From a bacterium (GTDB taxonomy: Bacteria; Bacteroidota; Ignavibacteria; Kapaibacteriales; UBA961), in contig JALHLL010000159.1 in NCBI GenBank assembly GCA_022844575.1, positions 1,020 to 8,422 of the forward strand: a stretch of DNA of 7,403 nt, written 5' to 3'. Of this stretch, positions 5,702-7,403 are shown one piece after another (position 1 is the stretch's first letter; the number at the start of each line of letters is the position of its first letter). The notes below the pieces were generated by a model that made no database searches, was not told the origin of the DNA, and worked only from the letters and a program-made list of their open reading frames with translations. A program made the translations under genes and the position numbers.

Positions 5702-7102
5702 TTAGGTACCGTGCGAATAATCGTTGATATAAGCCAATTGATCAGGGGTTAATTCATCAAGGTTAAGTCCCATTGATTTCAGCTTAACAGTAGCAATGAA
5801 TTGATCTTGCTCAACCGGTAAGTCCAAAACCTCATTCGGTAAAGTAATACCTTGTTTTTTCGCTTGAACTAGACGCAAATGAGCCATAAATTGATTAGCA
5901 AAAGACATATCCATTACTTCGGAAGGATGACCTTCGGCGGCAGCCAAATTCACAAGTCGCCCTTCAGCCAATAAATAAATACGTTTGCCTCCTTTAAGAA
6001 CAAATTCTTCACAATTTGGTCTTATCGTACGACGTGATTTTGCTAATGCTGCCAATTCATTGATATTAATCTCAGCGTCATAATGACCTGTATTACATAC
6101 GATTGCGCCGTCTTTCATTGCTTCAAAATGGCGTTTACGAATGATATCTTTTACTCCCGTTGCCGTACAGAAAATATCGCCGACAGAAGCAGCTTCATCC
6201 ATAGTCATTACTCTGTGTCCTTCAAGCGTAGCTTTAAGTGCAGCGGTTGGTTTAATTTCTGTTGCAATAACAGAAGCACCCATTCCTGCAGCCCTTTTTG
6301 CAACACCCGAACCGCAATGCCCGTAGCCGGCAACAACAAAGTTTTTCCCTGCAAGCATTACCGATGTAGCGCGAATAATACCGTCAAGCGTACTTTGTCC
6401 TGTACCATATACATTATCGAAATCCCATTTTGTTTCGGCATCATTTACTGCATACACAGGGTAAAGCAATTTACCTTGAGCCGCACGTGAACGAAGACGA
6501 TGAACACCTGTTGTTGTCTCCTCCGTACCACCAAAAATATATTCGCCTACAAGGTCTGCATACTTTTCATGAACGGTATTAATCAAATCACAGCCGTCAT
6601 CAAGAGTAAGATGAGGTTTCATGTCGAGTGTACGTTCAATACTCCAGTAGAAGTCCGGTACACTGCATCCGTACCATGCGTAAATTGAAATACCATCCTC
6701 CGCCAAAGCTGCACTTACGGCATCATTGGTAGATAAAGGATTACAACCCGACCAAGACACGATTGCGCCTGCGTCCTGAAACGCTCTGATAAGCACTGCG
6801 GTTTCTTTCGTAACGTGCAAACATCCGGCTATTCTTATACCTTTAAGCGGTTTGGTCTTACGCATTTCTTTACGTAATGACATCAAAACAGGCATACGCG
6901 ATTCCGCCCATGCAATCAATTCGCGACCACTTTCGGCAAGTGCTATATTGCGAACGCAATAGACACCTTTTTCTTCGCTGAATTTGCCTTTTTCCTGACG
7001 TGCAGGAATTGAAGCCGATCGTTTAACAATCGCATTATTGGGTGAAGCGACAACAGCCGTTGATTTTTTAGCTTTTCCGCGCTTTTTTTGCGTTTCTTTC
7101 AT
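5702..7102 (-). CDS. ahcY: S-adenosylhomocysteine hydrolase (adenosylhomocysteinase), short type with basic N-terminal extension
   Basis: AhcY splits S-adenosylhomocysteine into adenosine and homocysteine with tightly bound NAD, removing the product inhibitor of SAM methyltransferases. Visible active-site residues are H96 (CLHVTKET), D168/D169 (LTLDDG), E194/E195 (GGTEETTTG), and K225, D229 and N230 (TKWDFDNVYG). The NAD site shows AGYGHCGSG (258-266) and E282; NTGHYDAEI (337-345, H340) and GHPSEVMDMSFANQ (391-404, H392) follow. The active-site cysteine of the long type is Thr234 in YGTGQS. The protein lacks the long-type insertion and the KPxHYRY tail and ends in HGT, all as in Thermotoga and archaeal enzymes. 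The first 45 or so residues (KKRGKAKKSTAVV...) are a basic low-complexity extension absent from usual family members. The start is firm: AAGGAG lies 5 nt upstream, and the next Met (70) is already inside the conserved domain. Coupled to the AT-hook gene upstream. Confidence 0.97.
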   Translation of the reverse strand: MKETQKKRGKAKKSTAVVASPNNAIVKRSASIPARQEKGKFSEEKGVYCVRNIALAESGRELIAWAESRMPVLMSLRKEMRKTKPLKGIRIAGCLHVTKETAVLIRAFQDAGAIVSWSGCNPLSTNDAVSAALAEDGISIYAWYGCSVPDFYWSIERTLDMKPHLTLDDGCDLINTVHEKYADLVGEYIFGGTEETTTGVHRLRSRAAQGKLLYPVYAVNDAETKWDFDNVYGTGQSTLDGIIRATSVMLAGKNFVVAGYGHCGSGVAKRAAGMGASVIATEIKPTAALKATLEGHRVMTMDEAASVGDIFCTATGVKDIIRKRHFEAMKDGAIVCNTGHYDAEININELAALAKSRRTIRPNCEEFVLKGGKRIYLLAEGRLVNLAAAEGHPSEVMDMSFANQFMAHLRLVQAKKQGITLPNEVLDLPVEQDQFIATVKLKSMGLNLDELTPDQLAYINDYSHGT

Positions 7103-7107
7103 TCTAT

Positions 7108-7113
7108 CTCCTT
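7108..7113 (-). promoter_or_regulatory. Strong ribosome binding site of ahcY overlapping the upstream stop codon
   Basis: AAGGAG lies 5 nt before the ahcY ATG. Its first two bases belong to the TAA stop (7112-7114) of the AT-hook gene, giving TAAGGAG. Ribosomes ending the first gene are therefore placed directly on the start site of the second. Confidence 0.9.
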
Positions 7114-7403
7114 ATTTCCCACCTTTTGCCGGACGACCACGACGTTTCGGGGCAGCCGCTACAGGTGCTGATTTAACTATTGGTGTTGATGTTGTTTTTG
7201 CCGGACGACCGCGACGTTTTGTCTCGGACGTTATTGGTGCCGCTTTCGCAGGACGACCACGACGTTTTGTTTCTACTGCTACAGGTGCCGATTTTACAAC
7301 AGGTGCTGCTTTCGCTGGACGACCGCGACGTTTTGCTTCAGCCGCTACAGGTGCTGATTTTACAGCAGGTGCCGCTTTTGCAGGACGACCACGACGTTTA
7401 GGT
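7112..7403 (-). CDS. AT-hook repeat protein, C-terminal 96 residues (start outside window)
   Basis: The visible tail consists of five KRRGRPAK blocks (AT-hook core RGRP, which binds the minor groove of AT-rich DNA) joined by Ala/Pro/Val/Lys linkers, most of them containing KSAPVA, and it ends RGRPAKGGK. Such tails resemble eukaryotic histone H1 and bacterial HU- or AlgP-like tails, so a nucleoid-associated or DNA-compacting role is likely. I see no folded domain in the visible part; one may lie upstream, beyond the window edge. The frame is read from the edge with no in-frame stop, and the codons within the repeats vary at third positions (CGT/CGC, CCT/CCG/CCA, GCA/GCG), which shows that the protein sequence is under selection. 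The stop codon overlaps the ahcY ribosome binding site, so the two genes form one operon. The opposite-strand open frame over the same bases is a shadow. Confidence 0.88.
   Translation of the reverse strand, partial: PKRRGRPAKAAPAVKSAPVAAEAKRRGRPAKAAPVVKSAPVAVETKRRGRPAKAAPITSETKRRGRPAKTTSTPIVKSAPVAAAPKRRGRPAKGGK
7131..7399. repeat. Tandem coding repeats encoding AT-hooks
   Basis: The 17-nt core GGACGACCNCGACGTTT (plus strand) begins at 7131, 7203, 7251, 7317 and 7383. The spacings are 72, 48, 66 and 66 nt, all multiples of three, so copy changes keep the frame. Three of the linkers also share a GCTACAGGTGCYGATTT block, so the unit is compound. The array continues to the window edge and may extend beyond it. 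Confidence 0.92.

Noticed and set aside
6083..6688. Plus-strand open frames opposite ahcY
   Set aside because: Antisense to conserved AhcY motifs.
7131..7399. CRISPR array
   Set aside because: The repeated cores are in-frame codons for KRRGRPAK, the spacers are similar to each other, and the spacing varies between 48 and 72 nt.
7180..7401. Plus-strand frame with repeated Leu/Val/Asp units
   Set aside because: It is the complement of the AT-hook repeats; the minus-strand frame has the recognised motif and the operon signals.

Overview
The window is a stretch of bacterial chromosome in which every supported gene lies on the minus strand, so transcription runs from right to left. The best clues to the organism are a TAnnTTTG-like box upstream of several genes (the -7 element of Bacteroidota), a short 'Thermotoga/archaeal-type' S-adenosylhomocysteine hydrolase, and a gene encoding tandem AT-hook (KRRGRPAK) repeats. 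Clear Shine-Dalgarno sites before some genes argue against a typical Bacteroides. A member of the FCB group, perhaps on its Chlorobi/Ignavibacteria/Kapabacteria side, fits, but this is a low-confidence inference.

Right flank (5641-7403): the C-terminal part of an AT-hook repeat protein is followed 9 nt later by ahcY (S-adenosylhomocysteine hydrolase, SAM cycle). The AT-hook stop codon overlaps the ahcY ribosome binding site. The ahcY protein carries an unusual basic N-terminal extension. The unit ends in a strong rho-independent terminator (5641-5677).

Middle block (1872-5640): small accessory-type genes with visibly lower GC than the flanks. In transcription order they are: an SRPBCC/AHSA1-like protein; a protein with two fused GNAT acetyltransferase domains; a phosphinothricin/methionine-sulfoximine-type GNAT acetyltransferase only 7 nt downstream; an unrecognised four-helix membrane protein; and a small membrane-anchored protein of the STM3941 family whose frame is broken in the middle. 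The break lies exactly at a perfectly phased slippery heptamer (G GGT TTA) immediately before the stop codon. It could therefore be a programmed -1 frameshift rather than decay, although decay or a sequence error remains the default explanation. The mix of unrelated, singly promoted genes suggests an accessory insertion between two housekeeping genes, but no integrase, IS element, attC site or flanking repeat was found.

Left flank (1-1871): the first 623 codons of ppk1 (polyphosphate kinase), running off the window edge. Both histidines of the phospholipase-D-like active site are present.

No tRNA, rRNA, CRISPR array or complete mobile element was seen.
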